Part shown: positions 38,201 to 51,200 of the stretch, one piece after another
Layout: each line of letters starts with the position of its first letter
How positions within the stretch are numbered: position 1 is the stretch's first letter
Source: Rhizophlyctis rosea
Lineage: Eukaryota > Chytridiomycota > Chytridiomycetes > Rhizophlyctidales > Rhizophlyctidaceae
Length of the DNA stretch: 64,000 nucleotides
Direction: 5' to 3'
NCBI GenBank assembly: GCA_027596075.1
Contig: JADGJC010000166.1
Span: forward strand, 24,331-88,330
The notes under the pieces: generated by a model
Told to the model about the DNA's origin: nothing
Database searches by the model: none
Seen by the model: only the letters and a program-made list of their open reading frames with translations
Position numbers and translations under genes: made by a program

Positions 38201-39047
38201 GACGCGATTCCACCAGCCATACACATATACATATCATAACGCGTCACACGACAAGATACATTCGTAGAAAGCTTAATCCAAATCATACCCCAGGATAACA
38301 CGCTGATAGGTGAGTAGTGCTTTGCGAGCTGTACTGGGGTTGAAACCTGGTGAGGGTTTAGGAGTTTGTGAAACCGTGGGGGTGGGAATGTCGGCACCAC
38401 TTTGTTTGGCACTTGCAAGGTGGCGGTAGGGAAGGTGTCAGAGTGCGTAGTGTTGTGCTCACTGCCGACGCATATGTATATCATTGGAGGGAGGTTATGG
38501 AGAGCGACAGTTGCGCATTTCGCCAACAGGGCAAGAGGAGGCGGAAAGACGCGATCTTTCGCTTGCTTTTGATGGCGCAGTCATAAGGTCGGACAGGATT
38601 GCCTTATTGTGGTGGCTCAGACGACGCGTGTGTCTCCCCACCAACAGAACAGCGCAGCACACGGGGATTTGCTTTAGGTTGGGTTGCTTGCTTTTTCCCC
38701 TTTTAAACACCCGCTCTTTGTCCCCTTCCTTCATATGGTGTGTGGGGTGGTGTTATCGGCCATGGGGGTTGGGAGGAAGAAAGGTGTTCGAGGCTATATA
38801 TGGTTGGAGAAGCATATCTACTTTGACAGGTGGATACTCGCCCCGATAGTGACGGCAATCATGGGGGATAGATAGATGGTCGCTCATATTTTGGCCATCA
38901 GAACCCTGACACTCTCTCTTCCCTTGATCGCACACACAGCTCACATAACACGAATGCTCCGTGCATCTTGACACATACCATAACCCACAGTCACGCAAAC
39001 AACCAATCCCATCCGACAATCCCCACCACCAACTTACACTCCCGGCA
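32265..39047. other. Long gene-poor stretch between NLR and PP1 subunit genes
   Basis: The two flanking genes diverge, so both promoters lie here. I see no conserved domain. Short minus-strand frames near 34.5-35.0 kb and 35.7-36.2 kb lack recognisable motifs and splice support. Pyrimidine-rich plus-strand tracts near 36.7-36.8 kb could be untranslated leader sequence, but nothing proves it. Confidence 0.35.
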
Positions 39048-41384
39048 ATGGTAGTCAACATGTCATCCCCACTCCTCATCCCCTCCCACCCATCCCGTCA
39101 CTACCCACACCGTCCATCTCCACTCTCCGACAACCTCGTCGACGCCGAACCCGCTCCCTCCCACCTCCACCCACACCGCTCCTCCCCTCTCTCCTCCTCC
39201 CCCCGATCAATCCCCAAACCCGTCGTAGAACCCCACACCCCACCACACGCCTCCCCACCCCCTCCCCGCCGTTACGGCCTAGGCCTCTTCGACCGCCTCT
39301 ACCACAACCGCGGATCCTGGCGCCACGTTTACCAACGGCATCACCTCTACTTCCAAGACATACAGAAAACCCTCGACAAAATGGGCGGCGGGCTGGACTC
39401 TGCTGCCGGTGAATTGCTATTGGACGATGACGAGGACGGAGACGCGTCGTTGCCGGAGCTTGTGAGGAGTGGTATGGGGGGTGGGAGGTCCGGGTTGTCA
39501 CCGCTTTCGCCTTTGACGATTGGGGTGGGTGGGTTGCCGGAACCTAGTCCGCCTAGTCCGCCTAGACCGAGGCGGATGGGAGCGTTGGCGGCGGTGATGG
39601 ATAGTACTGTTGCGGAGCTGTCGCTTGATGCTTCGTCTTCGGATGATGATTTGATGTCGCCTGGGCCGAGTCCCGAGGGGAAGGATGGGAGTGATGAGGA
39701 GGAGAGTGGGGGTAAGGAACGGGATGTGTTGGAGGGGATGGTTATCGCGGGGATGGAGACGGAGATGGGTGATGATGTGCGGAAACGGGTGGCGAACAAC
39801 ACCGTATCATCAACAATAACAGCAGAAGACGATGTGTCTTCCTCCGAAGAATCGGACGTGCTGGGAAGTTCGGAAGAAAGCGACGAAGACTTTGACATCG
39901 ATTTCCCGTCTCCACGTGAAGGATTCGGGTTCGTACAACCTATTCCCATGCATATACCCTTGGGCGTCACACCAAGTCCCATCACGACTTCCTTACCCAC
40001 TCGAATCGCCACACCCCCCATCATCGATCCAACCCCGGACGTTCCGGCAAGTCCTAAACCCGTTATGGTAGTCCTCCCCGCCACGCCCTCCGTCGACTCC
40101 TTACCCCAACCATCACTCGAAACGAGAAAGGGTGACCTGAAGAGCGTGCTGAGGGTTAAGAAACTCCTTTCGTCGGAGGAACGACAACAGTTTCGGAGGC
40201 AACAGGCAGGAAAGGAGAAGAAGGCGGTTAGATTTAATTCACGGGCACTACAATCTGTTTGCGTCTTCAAACGCGCCACAATCCCTTCCGAAATCCACTC
40301 CTCACCCCGTTTCACGCTCGAAGACACCGAAGAAGATCTTCGTCCCGTCCTGCCGGAACTATACCGTCCCTCCATCCTCTGTCGTAACTTCCCACCTTCG
40401 CTTTCCCCGCTACCGCAAAGTAAGAACGTGGGCGTGGAGAGAGTGTATCTGGATGGACGGACGCTTGTGGGGATTGTTAGGGTTCGGAATTTGGCGTTTG
40501 AGAAACGCGTTGTGGTGAGATATAGTTTTGATTTGTGGAATAGTGTTGGGGAAGTTGTGGGGAAGTGGCATGGCGGGGTTTTGGGGGAGGGAGGGGTTGA
40601 TCGGTTTTTGTGGAGTGTGGGGGTTGGGGCCTGCTTTTCGGGAGAGGAAAGTGGCGATATAGCAGGGAAGAGGGTGATGCAGTTTGCGGTTAGGTACGAG
40701 GTGGCGGGACAAGTGTTTTGGGATAACAACGACGGAAAGAACTACGAAGTGGAATTCGTTCGAACTCGTATTCCCTCCCCATCTTCCTCTTCCTCCCCCA
40801 CCACCACCACAACACCCACACAAATCCCACCCCCCTCCCTACCCATCGACATACCCACATCCTCAACACGGTTCAAAACACTCATAACTCCACCACGTCG
40901 ACCCTCCACTGCCTCCACACCCATATCACGGAAAAAGGTCGGTCCAAACTGTCTAAGCTTCCACCCCTCAAGTCCCGAAGCAGATATCTTCGCCGACATG
41001 GGCCCATCCTCACCACCCGGCTACACCTCCTCCTACACATCCTACGCCCGCGGAGGGTGGACATCCGGTCGATACACCTTCGACTCAGATCCGTACCTTA
41101 AACCCATCCCCACGACGAGAAAGAACCGCTCCGTCCGTCTTCTTAACAACAACACCGAAAATAGTCTCGTGACGAAGAGTGGGGGTATGAGTCCCAGTCG
41201 GGAGGGTGTTAGTGTGCCGTTGACGGCTAAGAAGGTTGTGGCACCGGCGGCGGATGAGGTTCCGCAGGGAAGGGTGGAAGCTCGACCGTTGTATGCGGAG
41301 GATATACATGATACATTTGTGTTGAGGTTTAGTGGGGTTGGTGGGAGGGGTGGAGCGGGGTGGGGGGGTGTTGAGAGGCCTTAG
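39048..41384 (+). CDS. PP1 glycogen-targeting regulatory subunit (RVxF + CBM21)
   Basis: 778 residues from the ATG at 39048; the frame is open 29 codons further upstream but without an ATG. The N-terminal 400 residues are low-complexity: Pro/Ser-rich, then acidic Ser/Asp/Glu stretches. VRF at 394-396 in a basic setting (KKAVRFNSRAL) is the PP1-docking RVxF motif. A CBM21 domain follows at about 460-570: GIVRVRNLAFEKRVVVRYSF, then FLWSV, FAVRYEVAGQVFWDNNDG and KNYEVEF; the WDNN...NY signature contacts glycogen. Such subunits (yeast Gac1, animal PPP1R3) bring type-1 phosphatase to glycogen particles to activate glycogen synthase. The C-terminal 200 residues are Ser/Pro-rich and probably disordered. 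It is transcribed away from the NLR gene. Confidence in the family is high. Confidence 0.93.
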   Translation: MVVNMSSPLLIPSHPSRHYPHRPSPLSDNLVDAEPAPSHLHPHRSSPLSSSPRSIPKPVVEPHTPPHASPPPPRRYGLGLFDRLYHNRGSWRHVYQRHHLYFQDIQKTLDKMGGGLDSAAGELLLDDDEDGDASLPELVRSGMGGGRSGLSPLSPLTIGVGGLPEPSPPSPPRPRRMGALAAVMDSTVAELSLDASSSDDDLMSPGPSPEGKDGSDEEESGGKERDVLEGMVIAGMETEMGDDVRKRVANNTVSSTITAEDDVSSSEESDVLGSSEESDEDFDIDFPSPREGFGFVQPIPMHIPLGVTPSPITTSLPTRIATPPIIDPTPDVPASPKPVMVVLPATPSVDSLPQPSLETRKGDLKSVLRVKKLLSSEERQQFRRQQAGKEKKAVRFNSRALQSVCVFKRATIPSEIHSSPRFTLEDTEEDLRPVLPELYRPSILCRNFPPSLSPLPQSKNVGVERVYLDGRTLVGIVRVRNLAFEKRVVVRYSFDLWNSVGEVVGKWHGGVLGEGGVDRFLWSVGVGACFSGEESGDIAGKRVMQFAVRYEVAGQVFWDNNDGKNYEVEFVRTRIPSPSSSSSPTTTTTPTQIPPPSLPIDIPTSSTRFKTLITPPRRPSTASTPISRKKVGPNCLSFHPSSPEADIFADMGPSSPPGYTSSYTSYARGGWTSGRYTFDSDPYLKPIPTTRKNRSVRLLNNNTENSLVTKSGGMSPSREGVSVPLTAKKVVAPAADEVPQGRVEARPLYAEDIHDTFVLRFSGVGGRGGAGWGGVERP

Positions 41385-44300
41385 GGTGGGGAGTTTTCGG
41401 TTTTTGGGGATGGGGATTTTGGGAAATGTTTTTGGGCGGGTGGGATGAAGGGGGAAAGTTGGGGGGAAGGGAGGGGCGGATGGTAGATGGGTTAGCTTTT
41501 CTTCTGTGCTATAGCCATATTTTCTTTTCTTTCTTGTGCTATTTTTGTTTCGTTTGTGTCTAGGGCGTTTTCTTCTTTCTTGTATCGTACCTTTCTTTTT
41601 GTGTTTCTTTGCTGTGGCGGCGGGAATAATATGATGATTGACATGGTTGTCGGCGGAAACTTGGTCATCGACCAGAACTTAAGCTCAATCCTGCTCATTT
41701 TCTTTGTTGATGGTGTTTCCTATGGGTTCCAGATACAGTCATTGGGTTGTTGCTGGAGATGAGTGGGTGGTCGCTGATCGTTCATTTTTCTTGTCTGTGA
41801 TGGGAACTTCTCGATATTCGGTTTCCGTGCTGCTCCTGGGGACCTTGTTGTCCTCTGTCACCGCGAAATGTACTTGTTGCAAATACCCATCTGTTTGGTA
41901 ATGCACCAACGTCACACCTGAGCATACTGTAGGCCCACCCACCTTTCTCTCTTTTTTTTGCTATTTTTGGTTTTTTTCGCAGTTTTGCACTAACCATCGA
42001 CTGGGCGCTTTGCTTGGAATGCAGTGCGAAATTGTTCATGCGATCTCGTTTGACAAATGATATGCCATGTCATTCAGGATGGGACTACCCGTCAACATAG
42101 GGGACAAGTGCCACTTCTGTTTGATGCCAGTCAAATTTGTTTCTTTTTTTTGGCCCCAGTAACGTACAGCCAATCAAAGTGTCGTCGAAAGGTGAAGCTG
42201 AGGAAAAAAAAAAGAACCTACACGGTGTGACTATTGATTCACTTCCCAGCATGAAATACCGAGGAAGTTCGTTTCCACATGTCAAGGTCCCAGCCAGAGA
42301 TTGTTGGCACCTGGTGATGATGACGGGGTTGTTGATGGGGTAGTGGCCTGCGCAGCGGTCGATGTGTGTTCTGGGTAAAGAGCACCAAAGTTACCAACCT
42401 CCAACTTGGGAGGTTTTCTATATTGACTATATGACGCAGGGCGGTCAACGCTGTCCAGTTGACCTGGGCATGGTCATGGGCGGCTCCGTCGTCGAAATTT
42501 TCCGTTTTTGAAAATAGAGAAAAAACGTCAGATAGAGTATTCCTGCCCCATTCAACTCCCTCCCACGTGGAAGCAGTGGACTGCAAGGACGGGATCGGTG
42601 CGGTGGGCGGAACACCATACATATCCCCTTATGGATGAACTGTATTTTTTCCTCTTGTGTTTCGCAGTGGTGTCATTCATGATTTTCAACGGACATTCCA
42701 TTTCGAAGCTTGAAACCCACCCCTCTCGTCATGAGCTTGTTCAGCGAGAAGGGACTGTTTGCTGACGTCATGATTATTGCTGATTTTTACGGACTTATGG
42801 TTCGATCACCCGCTGCATTGGCCAGATGGGCGTAGTATGTGAAGGTTTCCCGCTGACTTGAATCTGGTAAGCGACAGGCCGGGTTCAGTTCAACTGTTGA
42901 AGTCCCAAACAGAACTACATCAGGCGAGGGAAAACCGCCGACTCAGTCATAGTTCGGGTGCAGCATACTGAAAAGGTTTCCTTGAATGTTGGTATGTAAT
43001 ATGTTTCTCAATGTGCAATGTATTGGATGGTTAGCTAATGTCCTCTCATTGGATGATGCCGATTTGCCGACATCGCTACTCTTAACATCGCGCCCCACGA
43101 CTATTGATTTGAGGTTTTGGGTGTAAGTGACATGACCACTGTGAGCGATTGTTTTGCAAGTTCCTCTATACTTATGCACTTACTAGGGTTCAAAACCAAC
43201 AAAGAGGTAGCAGTTGAGCCATTCTGATTTCGAAATGGTCGAGAAACGGATCCTGAACAATCGGCTACACGGTTGTAATTGTTCCTCGTTGGAATGCGAC
43301 TCGATGGTGAGCACATCATTTGTTCAAGTTTCCCAAAGTTTGACCCCTGTTCAGGAGGACCACGACAGGATGGAGCTGACTGGAAAGATGTAGCAGTCCT
43401 CATTTGGCATGTGAACGATATCCCAATCTTTTTGCCGTCGACTTGCGAAGGGCGCGTTGAGAAGGTCGCTTGCCACTGCTAAGTTCTACTAGCACCAACT
43501 TTCAACACCAAGAGCGCAGATGTATACGATCATCTCGTTATGATGTTTCTGAAACGCGAACGGAGTACGGCGGGTGTCTTTATCTGCATCAATTTTTTCC
43601 GTTTCGCAGTGGCCACACTCGTGCTTGAATAGGCAGAATAAGGCGCACGATTTTTGAAGATGGATGAAAAATCTTCAGTATCTTCTGCTGATGCCGTCAT
43701 GTGGAGAAAGGTGGTCAATATACAATCTCGTGGAACATGTTCGTTGCATTGAATCTCCTGCGCACTTTCCATCTCCTTCATCGTAGTCGCCGGTCTTGTA
43801 GCGATATCTCTTTCTCAGTTGGCGTCAATTCCTACTGCCGCCCTCTGCAAAATGCGTTCTCATCAGGTAGACTTGGGCGGGGCGGACGATGCTCGTTGAT
43901 CCCAGCACATCTTGGGGACCTTCTGTACGGTTTTCTTTTTGTTTTTCCATCGTGCATTCAATCCGGGAAGTTGAGCCCATCTGTTGGTGTAGTCTCGCCA
44001 AACCTTCCTATTAAGTGGTCCTCATCCAGCAATGAAGTCAGGAAGGCAAGCGAACAAACCCCCACTTCCGACCATCTTCTGCCGATGCATGCAGTCATTG
44101 TTCTTTTTGCAAATGTTTGCAGTCATGTATGGTCATTTGCACGTTCTGCTTATGAGTCGAGCACTGTGAGCAGATTTGAAGATTTGAGGTGACATGCTCC
44201 GAAAAGATCAACAACGCATGAATCAATGCCGCGGGGGGGGGGGGGGGGGCCCCAATGACCCCAATCCAATAACCAAAAAAAAGAACCGCCAAAAAANNNN

Positions 44301-47300
44301 NNNNNNCTTCCTTTCTTCCCCCAGCACGTCCTTGGATCTCCCTGCGCCTCGCCACCCCCCGGCCTCACCCCCCCCCCCCCCCCCCGCCGGCGCGCCGGGG
44401 CGCGCCCCCCCCCCCCCCACATTTGACCGCATTCCTTGAACCAAAAAAACGAACCGGCATAAACAAACTTCCACATTGCGGGAAACGCCTCAACGCTTGT
44501 CGTCGCCAGCAATCGCATTCATGGGTGATCCAGCACAATCTATTCTGGTAAGTACCATGTAGCAGAGCATCATGTTGCTCCTTACGAAAGAAAAAGTATT
44601 CACACGAGGAGCTTGTATGTGCTTTTACTGAGGTGACCTCCACTACCCCGGAGAATTTGCAGTACTATCTTTCTGCGGTCTCCACTATTTTCCAAATCTT
44701 CTTTCTTTTGCATGCAGAACGGACTGAATGGGTCTGGAGGCTCCGTAGCTATTGGAAGGATTCCATGTTGTTCTGCCCATCGAGGGACCACTTGAGGTTC
44801 TGGAGGCATTGCAGGCTGCAGACGGGTGACCAGGAGGCTCTGGAGAGACGATATGCATTATGCCATGCCTGGCTATGTATAACTTGCAACCTTCTCTCCT
44901 CTTTTTGATGGCTGGCGCTCAGGCAAGCGGAGAGGTCTCTTCGGTCACCCCTGTTCGTTTCGCCCTTTCGCCGTAAATGCAAACTGTGGAGCCGCGAGTG
45001 CTGATCTTCTTCAACTCAGCTCGCTTTGCGCTTGGCTGAACACTTTATTTACTTTTCTTTCTTTCTTCAAAATCTCGCAATTGAAGGGATTTATGGGCCG
45101 CGTTCTTTTGTACTTCTTGAAATGATGCGCCAAAATCATTTATTTTTTGGACTTTAATGCTTGTTGCCACCTATATGATTTTGAAATCGTCCGTCCTGTA
45201 TCAGTGCGGAGTATGAATTCTACCACTATTATTCAACTTTCTTTTGTCGACTTGTTGTCTGCTACAAGCCAGAGGGAAAGCCCTAATCACGCCCATTGCC
45301 CGAAGTGAAGCACTCCAATCTTGACATGCGAAAAGGCAAATTCAACCAGAAACGTTCATTCTCAGTCACTTCAGTCGACGTTTATTCTGGTTCACCAAAG
45401 AAAATATGCTTCCATGCGCTGCCACCATGACCATCTATCGGATTGGAGCTGAAAGCTGGTCCCGCTCCGCTCACTTACTTGCCTTTCCAAACTTGCGCCG
45501 GATCTGTGCTCGGATAGGTGTATCTGCTCATCGAAGGAATGCATCGCCAGACTTCACCGGTACATTGCAACTCGCCCAATATCGCCCTATCTTGTCATAC
45601 AAGAGAGGGGTCCCCAGGTTTTGAGTGCTCCGCTGTCCCGCGGAATTTGTACCAAACAGCAGTGCTGGATCCTGAATGCCATCTCTCCATTGCCGCCGCC
45701 AGCATATTATGACTCCTTCAATTCCGCCAGAGCGGCCATGACTGGACGCTACTGGCGGGCTCGGCGAACTTTGTTTTTGCAGAATCATCTTGATGAGGAT
45801 GACTTGTGATCGTATCTGTCGGTCAATGGAGGAACTTACCATGGATTCCCAACTTACAGTTCTCAGAGAAATTGCATCGGGGTCTAATCTCCCACTACTC
45901 CCTATAGAAGGGCCATACTGCATATTAGGAAGTTCGAAACGTTACTATAATGCTCAAATTTGCTTTCGGAAAAAGGAACGGATGAAGAAAGGGGAGCGTA
46001 CGGCAGTGCTGCAGCCTTCATCGGTTGCCCGTGAGACCGCATTACGCCTTTTTTCGCGAATTCGTGCCTGGATCCCTTGACTGACCAGCAACTCCTCTGC
46101 AGGCGGGAAAACGGATACGAGGGATGGTGGCAACAAAACCCCAGACTGCAACGGCTTACAAACACTCGTGCTCCCCACGCTCCAAGAGTTTAGTGTATAG
46201 TTCATTACCTAATCGTATCTCCTCTATCAATGCTCATCCCCTTATGCACTCCAACTGTCTCAATCACTGTTTAGTGTTCGAGGATCTAATTGAGTAAACG
46301 ATTGTCTGATGGATAACAGATTGGTGCAAAAATCCAACTTTACACGATTTTTGGTCAGTTCAAGGACCCGATGTCAAAATACGAGGTAGCACCATTTCAT
46401 GAGATTGCCATCACTTTTGCGCACAAACATCGACGGACTCTCTAGAAGATCCTAAACAATACTTGCCCTGCATTGTTGATTTGTTGAGCATTGCAAGTAC
46501 GACATCAGCCATCGATCCATGCAATGTCGGTCCATACCCAACCGATCATATAGGTAAGAGCCCGCCCACTGTAATGATGCCGCAGGATGAACTCGCACTT
46601 TGAGCGTTCTCAGCACACAAAGGACATGCACAACTCTGGAATTTCAGATTAGTTTTTTGTCGCCTTTTATTGACATCCGTCTGACCAAGAGGTTCTTGGA
46701 GGATTCGTTGGTGCTGACGTTGCTAGATTCACATTGTGCGCTTGTGCATTTAAAGCCGAAGGATGCAGATTGTGCTATTTCATACAGTTTGGTGGTCCAT
46801 GCACAGCAATCAGGGTCTCCCGGTATGGAGTCACATAGCCGTCAAAATTAGAAAACAACTTTCGCTCTTTGTCTAGACGAGATGGCTCTGCATTTAGACT
46901 GGAACATATTAGCAACGCAGAGGTCGGCGATGTTCTGCTTTCTTTTGTTTTCTCCGCATTGTCACGCTCTGCATTTTCTGAGTCGTGGTGGCCGGCCTTT
47001 AGCGAAAGGGATAGGCCTACAGGCATTTTCTCTCGCTCTTACCAATTCTGGCGTGGACACCTTTTCTTTTTTTCCAAAGGAAACACGTTTCATGCAAAGA
47101 CCCTCGCGTTGAGGGCTTGTTAGGCTGGAATGAGGCTTGCTATTGGGGATTGATGAGCCACACAGACTCACCGCCACCCAAATTGGAAGTTTGACGCCAA
47201 CCGGATGGGGCTTGGCGCCAGCCATCGACGCGTTTATTATGTCATCCCTCTTCCTCTCACCCTTGCATCTTGTTGCCCTACCACTCTGAATGTCTTCTTG

Positions 47301-48053
47301 TCTTCGACCTCACCACATGGAAGGGGAGCAATTGAACAATGCGTGGTTGGGCTTTCGAGAGGAACTCCGACGAACATGGAGGAGAGTGGAAAGGCGACCG
47401 GGACGATGTTGTTCAACCGGCCTCCTGGTGTTGATCGCCATTATGCAACGTCAGGAAAACATGTGTTTTCCTTATGACGATGATGACACATTCCGCAGCT
47501 GTTGGCACCCTTTGGCAAGCAACACACGTCAGAACGCACATTGCAATATGTCTAAACCAAGGCGTTGGTTTTGAGAAGCCGAAGCCGAGGAGCAGTGTGG
47601 CATGGGCCACATGTTGTGTTATGGGGATTCCTTGACAGAAGCATTTTGATTCCAACTTTGCGGATATTCTGACATTGATCCCTCGATCGTCAAGGTCCGG
47701 AACGGTGATAATGACGCATCTCTGCTCCAGCAGAATCGCAACAACACAGTGGACACATGCCAAACGGCCAGATGCCCAGACTGGAAGACCGCTGGCGGGA
47801 AGGTTGCTACGTAATAACCTCCGTTACCAACGGAGGGAGGGTTTGGCGCTCTTCGTTTTGTGCTACATCTGCGCATGTTCACTGCCTCACGTCGAGTTCC
47901 AACTTCACCTCACCATTACACAATGACCGTCGAATCCCTCAATGTTCGAATGACGGTCACATGTTGTAGATCTACATATAAGAGCACACATCAAGATAGA
48001 GAAGACTTACTCCTCAAGACATAATCCTCTATAGGAACAACCCCTTTCAGCGT
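41385..48053. other. Gene-poor stretch containing an assembly gap
   Basis: Contains the 3' side of the PP1 subunit gene and the upstream region of the HAM1-like gene. Frames are short and without motifs. The 10-N gap at 44297-44306 may hide sequence. Confidence 0.35.
44232..44419. repeat. G/C homopolymer tracts flanking a 10-N gap
   Basis: A run of 17 G starts at 44233, Ns occupy 44297-44306, and C runs of about 18 and 14 occur at 44368-44385 and 44405-44418. Such tracts next to a fixed-size N block are typical of a scaffold join in low-quality sequence. Frames crossing it should not be trusted. Confidence 0.85.
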
Positions 48054-48061
48054 TATAAAAG
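48054..48061 (+). promoter_or_regulatory. TATA-like box of the HAM1-like gene
   Basis: TATAAAAG lies 163 bp before the ATG at 48224. The leader after it is A/C-rich with many CAA and CAC triplets, common in highly expressed fungal genes. The assignment is by position only. Confidence 0.5.
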
Positions 48062-48223
48062 AAACCTCATTTGGTGTCAAGACCATTTCTATTGTACAGA
48101 CTTAGCAAATTATCACACGTAGTAATACCCACAAACTCAACAACAAACAGTCACTTGTAAGATACCAATACCCTTTTACCAACACGCCACCACCACCACC
48201 ACAACACAACAACACTAGCAAAC

Positions 48224-51200
48224 ATGACTGCCGGAATCCAACCCCGCCTCAGCACCGCCGGCCAAATCCCCTCCTCGGCCACCTACGTCGCCGACGACAC
48301 CCTCACCCAAGCCCAAAAGGAAGAACTCGCCGCCAGCAAAATGCGCTCCCTCACCTACCTCACCGACAAATGGCAATCCGGCGTCCCCCCCACCAACGCA
48401 GAGATCGACTCCTTCCTCACCCACCTCGAAACCACCCAAGCCTTCGAGTCACATCGCGGGGAATTGAGCGCTGAAGGAGCAAAGGTGTTGGACGACACCA
48501 AGGCTTTCTTTGCGGAGTTCCGGCGATTCGTGAGGGAGAAGAATGAGGGAGAGGTGTTGCAGAAGTTTGTTGTTGAGAGTCGGGAGGGGGGTAAAGTTGC
48601 GTGGAGGGATCATGGGGATCAGTTGAAGAGTAATGCGGCTAATTTGAAGAATGAGATTAAGAAGAAGGGGGTTAAGGGGAAGGCTAGGGAGGTTGCGCCT
48701 GATGATGAGGTTACTGCTGGTAACGAGGGTGAGTTGTTTGATGTCTTCAATGGCTGCAGATGGAACAATATACTCATCATTGTCTTTCCATTTATAGCAT
48801 ACCAAAAGGCCGCTACTGTCGCCCGCCTCCTCGTCTCCAGCCCCAAATTCCGCTCCCTCCTCGTCGACGCCGTCTCCCTCAGCCAATACGTTTTGGCTGG
48901 TTTGGCTGAAAAGAGCGCCAAGACTCTCCGCGAGCGTGGTGACGCTGTCGTCCAAAACAACCAGGATGTCTACCACGAGGCCAGCAACCAAAACGGTCTC
49001 GGTGCCCCTGGCTCTGTTGCCGCTCCTTACAACCAACCCACTTCCTCTTCCAACATTCCTCCTTTGGTGCCCCAGACTCAAGGCGTTCACACCAACTCCG
49101 TGAACCCCAACGTCCCTGCAGCCAACGTCACCACCCACTCCGAAATCCCCAACAGCCGTCCCCCTACCGAGGGCGAGGCCGCCCGTGACGCTGCCAACAC
49201 TGCCAACAGCGCCATCCCCGCCGCCTTGGCCGACACCCAAACTGCACAAAACATCCAACAAGGTGCCGCCAACGCTGCCGCCAAGACCACCAACGCCCTC
49301 ACCTCTAAGCTCTCCCCCGAGGCCCAAGCCCGTGCCCTCGCCGCCAAGGACGCCGTCGTCGGCAGCGTCAAAGAGGAGATTCCCCAAGAGAAGCGTGACG
49401 AGATCGTCGCTAAGCTTAAGGATCTCATCCGCGAAACTCAAGAGCACCCCGAGTACCAAGAGGCAATCGAATACCTCTGGAACACCTTCTCCGAGTTGAA
49501 CGACAAGGGCAAAGCCAAGATCCAACAAACCACCGACACCGTCCAATCCGGCGAGTACAACAAGGAAGTCCACACCCACGTCCTCACCGCCCGCGACTAC
49601 CTCCGCACCTTCATTGAGCGTCTTGCCGGTGGTCGTCCCCTTGGTCCCTTGATCAACTCTCTGGACGCCATCCGTCTCATCATCCAAAACGACAAGGACC
49701 TCCACACCTTGTTCGACCGCTTCAAGTGGTTCACCCGCGCATCCCTCCAACAACCCGGCTACATCGACCGCCAGGAATGGAAGGACGAAGGCAACCACCT
49801 CATCACCTCCATCCGCACCATCATGGACGAGCGCTACCGCCCGCAAACCGAGACCTTGAAACGTGAGGGCCAACTCTACCGTGACGCTCTCCGCGATGAT
49901 GTCGGAAGCCGCAAGTTGTCTGAAGCTGGTGCGCGTATCAACCAAGACTTGTTCAAGGACGCCAACGGCAACTTGACGTTCAAGCCCACCTTGCTTTCCG
50001 ACCTCCAAAACGTCGTCCTCCCCGTCCTCACCAACGAAATCCGCGTCATCCCCGTACCCAAAATCACAGTGGACAACCCAGACGTCTACCTCTCCCTCGA
50101 CAACATCATCCTCACGACAGCCGCCATCCTTCCTTCCTTAATTGAAATGGAAATGCACAACTCCGCCGTCGTAGCATTGAAGAAAGGATCCAAATCCGTC
50201 TCGGAACACAAACTCACAGTCGGAGTATACCAAATCCAAGCGAAGATGGATAATGTTAAGTTCGAAGTCCGTAAGAAGAAGGGTTTCCCAACCATCACCG
50301 ACTCGGGTCTTGCATCCCTCCTCCTCGCACGTAACGGTCTCTCAATCCGCGTTACGCTCCAACTTTCCCCTGTGAACCCGCACCGTACGGTTCGTCTCAC
50401 CCAGGTGCAAGCTCACATCGACACCCTCAAGATCCGTCTTAGCAAAACCAAACACCAAGCACTGTACAGCCTCGTCCTCCCCCTCCTCAACAGCACCATC
50501 AAAACCGCCATTGCCCGCGCGATCGAGAAGACTATTCGCGACCAGATTGGGGCGTTGGATGGGACTATCACGAAACAGAAGGTTGAGAAGGCGCGTGTGG
50601 CGAGAGAGGAGAAAGAGAGGTTGAAGCGTGAGGCTCTCGAAAATGGATCTGGTGGCGTGAAGAACCGTTTGTCTGGTGTATTCGGCACGGCGAAACGAAG
50701 GGCTACGGAGAAGAAGGAGGAGGCTAAGAACACCGCCGGGTCCGAATACAACAAACTCTCCGTCGACAAGGACCGGTCTCGTGTTTCCTACGAGAACGGC
50801 GCCGGTGTAGAAGCTATCAACGGTGGTGTGAAGGCCACTGACGGCAAGGGCGGTTCGCTAACTCTCGAGGCACCCACCTTCGGTTCCGGCACCAGCGGCA
50901 CACTCGACTCGACCGTCCACGCTCCTAAACACGCCCACCAAACTCACCAGGAAGTCCTTGCTGGCGGGAATGGAACGACCAACCCTTCCGCTTCCACCAC
51001 AACCAACACCTCCACAACCGCCGGCCACACCGGCCATCCAACCCAGTTCGCCGAAGCCCGGGCGCATCAACTCGGTGATTCTGCTGTGGGTAGTGTAGGG
51101 AAGGGACCGGAGTACACCAAGGCTAATGCCACTACGACGGGGACTGCGGGGGAGTTTGGACACCCGACTCAGTTTGCTGAGACTAGGGCCCATGAGCTTG

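Noticed and set aside
38961..39047. N-terminal extension of the PP1 subunit starting at GTG
   Set aside because: Nuclear fungal genes start at ATG; the first in-frame ATG is at 39048.
39347..40729. 460-residue open frame on the minus strand
   Set aside because: It is antisense to the CBM21 protein, whose plus-strand frame has a recognised RVxF motif and domain; the antisense product is Ser/Pro low complexity.
44150..44518. Several frames crossing the N block
   Set aside because: Created by G/C homopolymers and Ns; not biological evidence.
48449..50008. 519-residue open frame on the minus strand
   Set aside because: Antisense shadow of the HAM1-like gene; a product of Gly/Val/Leu repeats caused by the C-rich codon use of the plus strand.
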